The position numbers and the translations under genes were made by a program. From NCBI GenBank assembly GCA_025504975.1, contig JANUWI010000024.1, positions 47,165 through 111,164 on the forward strand: DNA of 64,000 nucleotides, read 5' to 3'. The notes beneath the pieces are model-generated. The model was given only the letters and a program-made list of their open reading frames with translations. It was not told the DNA's origin and did not search any database. This DNA is from Plenodomus lindquistii (taxonomy: Eukaryota; Ascomycota; Dothideomycetes; Pleosporales; Leptosphaeriaceae). Shown piece after piece: positions 63,223 through 64,000 of this stretch; position 1 is the stretch's first letter; the number at the start of each line of letters is the position of its first letter.

Positions 63223-64000
63223 CGGGTATCTCCTCTAATGTTAAGCTAGTAAGTGAAAACTTGTCATGTAATAATACATTATCCTTTTATAAATTTAATA
63301 CTTTATATAAAGATAAATACAATTCTACACTTGATCCTAATTGGTTAGGTTGATTTGTAGGATTTGCCGAAGGGGATGGTTATTTAGGTATAAATGAAGG
63401 TAAACCTGTTTTTGTTCTTACACAAAAAGAATCCAAAATACTTTATGAAATAATGGATATCTTAAAATTTGGATATGTAAAAGAGTTTGATGGGTTTTAT
63501 AGATACATAGTTAGAGAACAGTCTAATGTGTTTTTATTATTCCATTTATTTAATGGTAATCTGCATTTGATACCTAGAATTGAACAATTAAAAGAATGAT
63601 CAACACAATGAAATAGCAAAGTTAATAATAAGTATAACCAACTAAAACCAATAACTAACCCTTTTAAACTATCACTAGATAATAGTTGGTTTTCAGGGTT
63701 TGTGGATGCTGAAGGTTGTTTTAATGTTTATGTAGCTAAAAACAACAAAGATGTTCTTTTAAGATTTATTGTTGATCAAAAAGAAGGAGCCTTGTTTTTT
63801 AATGATTTAAAAGATATACTTAGTTATGGTTCAATTTATAACCGAAAGAATCGTAACTTTAGATATGCGGTGACTAATTTAAATAGTTTAGCAATAATGA
63901 TTAATTATTTTAATCAATTCATATTAAGAACAAAGAAACAATTAGCCTTCGGCAAATGAGTAGTTATTTACAATTGTGTTTTAAACAAAGAACATAAAAC
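63223..64000 (+). CDS. LAGLIDADG homing endonuclease in cox1-i10, truncated by window edge
   Basis: In frame with the tiny exon 10 (CAGCATGTGT, read QHV then continuing) and open to the window end, about 259 codons. Motifs WFVGFAEGDGYLGIN and WFSGFVDAEGCFNVY. A close relative of the cox1-i9 HEG: LFNGNLHLIPRIEQLKEW and NQFILRTKKQLAFGKW match it. Confidence 0.85.
63223..64000 (+). mobile_element. group I intron cox1-i10, 5' part only
   Basis: Inferred from the HEG fused to exon 10. The core must lie beyond the window. Confidence 0.65.

Overview
This window is a 64-kb piece of a fungal mitochondrial genome. TGA is read as tryptophan throughout (about every second intact gene needs it, and a trnW with anticodon UCA is present). 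The genes are the fungal respiratory-chain set, split by many group I introns that carry LAGLIDADG or GIY-YIG homing endonuclease genes (HEGs). The tRNA blocks on either side of rnl, read in the direction of transcription, are V-K-(tRNA-like)-G-D-S-W-I-R-S-P before rnl and T-M-M-E-A-F-L-Q-H-M after it. This is the block arrangement known from filamentous ascomycetes (Pezizomycotina). rps3 is free-standing rather than inside an rnl intron. I cannot name the species.

Layout. Plus strand, 1-19,800: 3' end of cox2, nad4L overlapping nad5 by one base (TAATG), nad5 in six exons, nad1 in four exons. Minus strand, 20,400-41,000: a decayed tRNA, rps3, an orphan 3' fragment of nad2, a tRNA block, rnl with one intron, a second tRNA block, nad6 in two exons, trnY, trnL, rns, and two trnR genes. 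Plus strand, 41,000-64,000: a tandem-repeat and foreign-looking spacer with unusual ORFs, atp6 in three exons, trnC, then cox1. Ten cox1 exons lie in the window, three of them only 10-11 nt long, and the gene runs off the right end.

I place 24 introns. Most HEGs are translated in frame from the preceding exon. In nad4L and nad5, removing the introns at the proposed sites gives continuous reading frames, which supports the exon limits; most limits also follow the group I rule (exon ends in U, intron ends in G).

Several things stand out. (1) A 218-aa ORF with a PD...ExK nuclease signature sits in cox1 intron 4, next to decayed copies of other cox1 exon pieces. (2) In nad1 intron 2, a LAGLIDADG_2 gene is inserted inside a LAGLIDADG_1 gene. 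(3) Seven reading frames, including nad6 itself, are each broken by exactly one missing base in an A or T run, which points to sequence error or a real mutational or decoding phenomenon. (4) A hairpin-containing element recurs in spacers, in the sense orientation upstream of gene units. (5) nad5 intron 3 carries a non-HEG acidic ORF. (6) The 41-44 kb spacer has ORFs that favour TGG over TGA for tryptophan.
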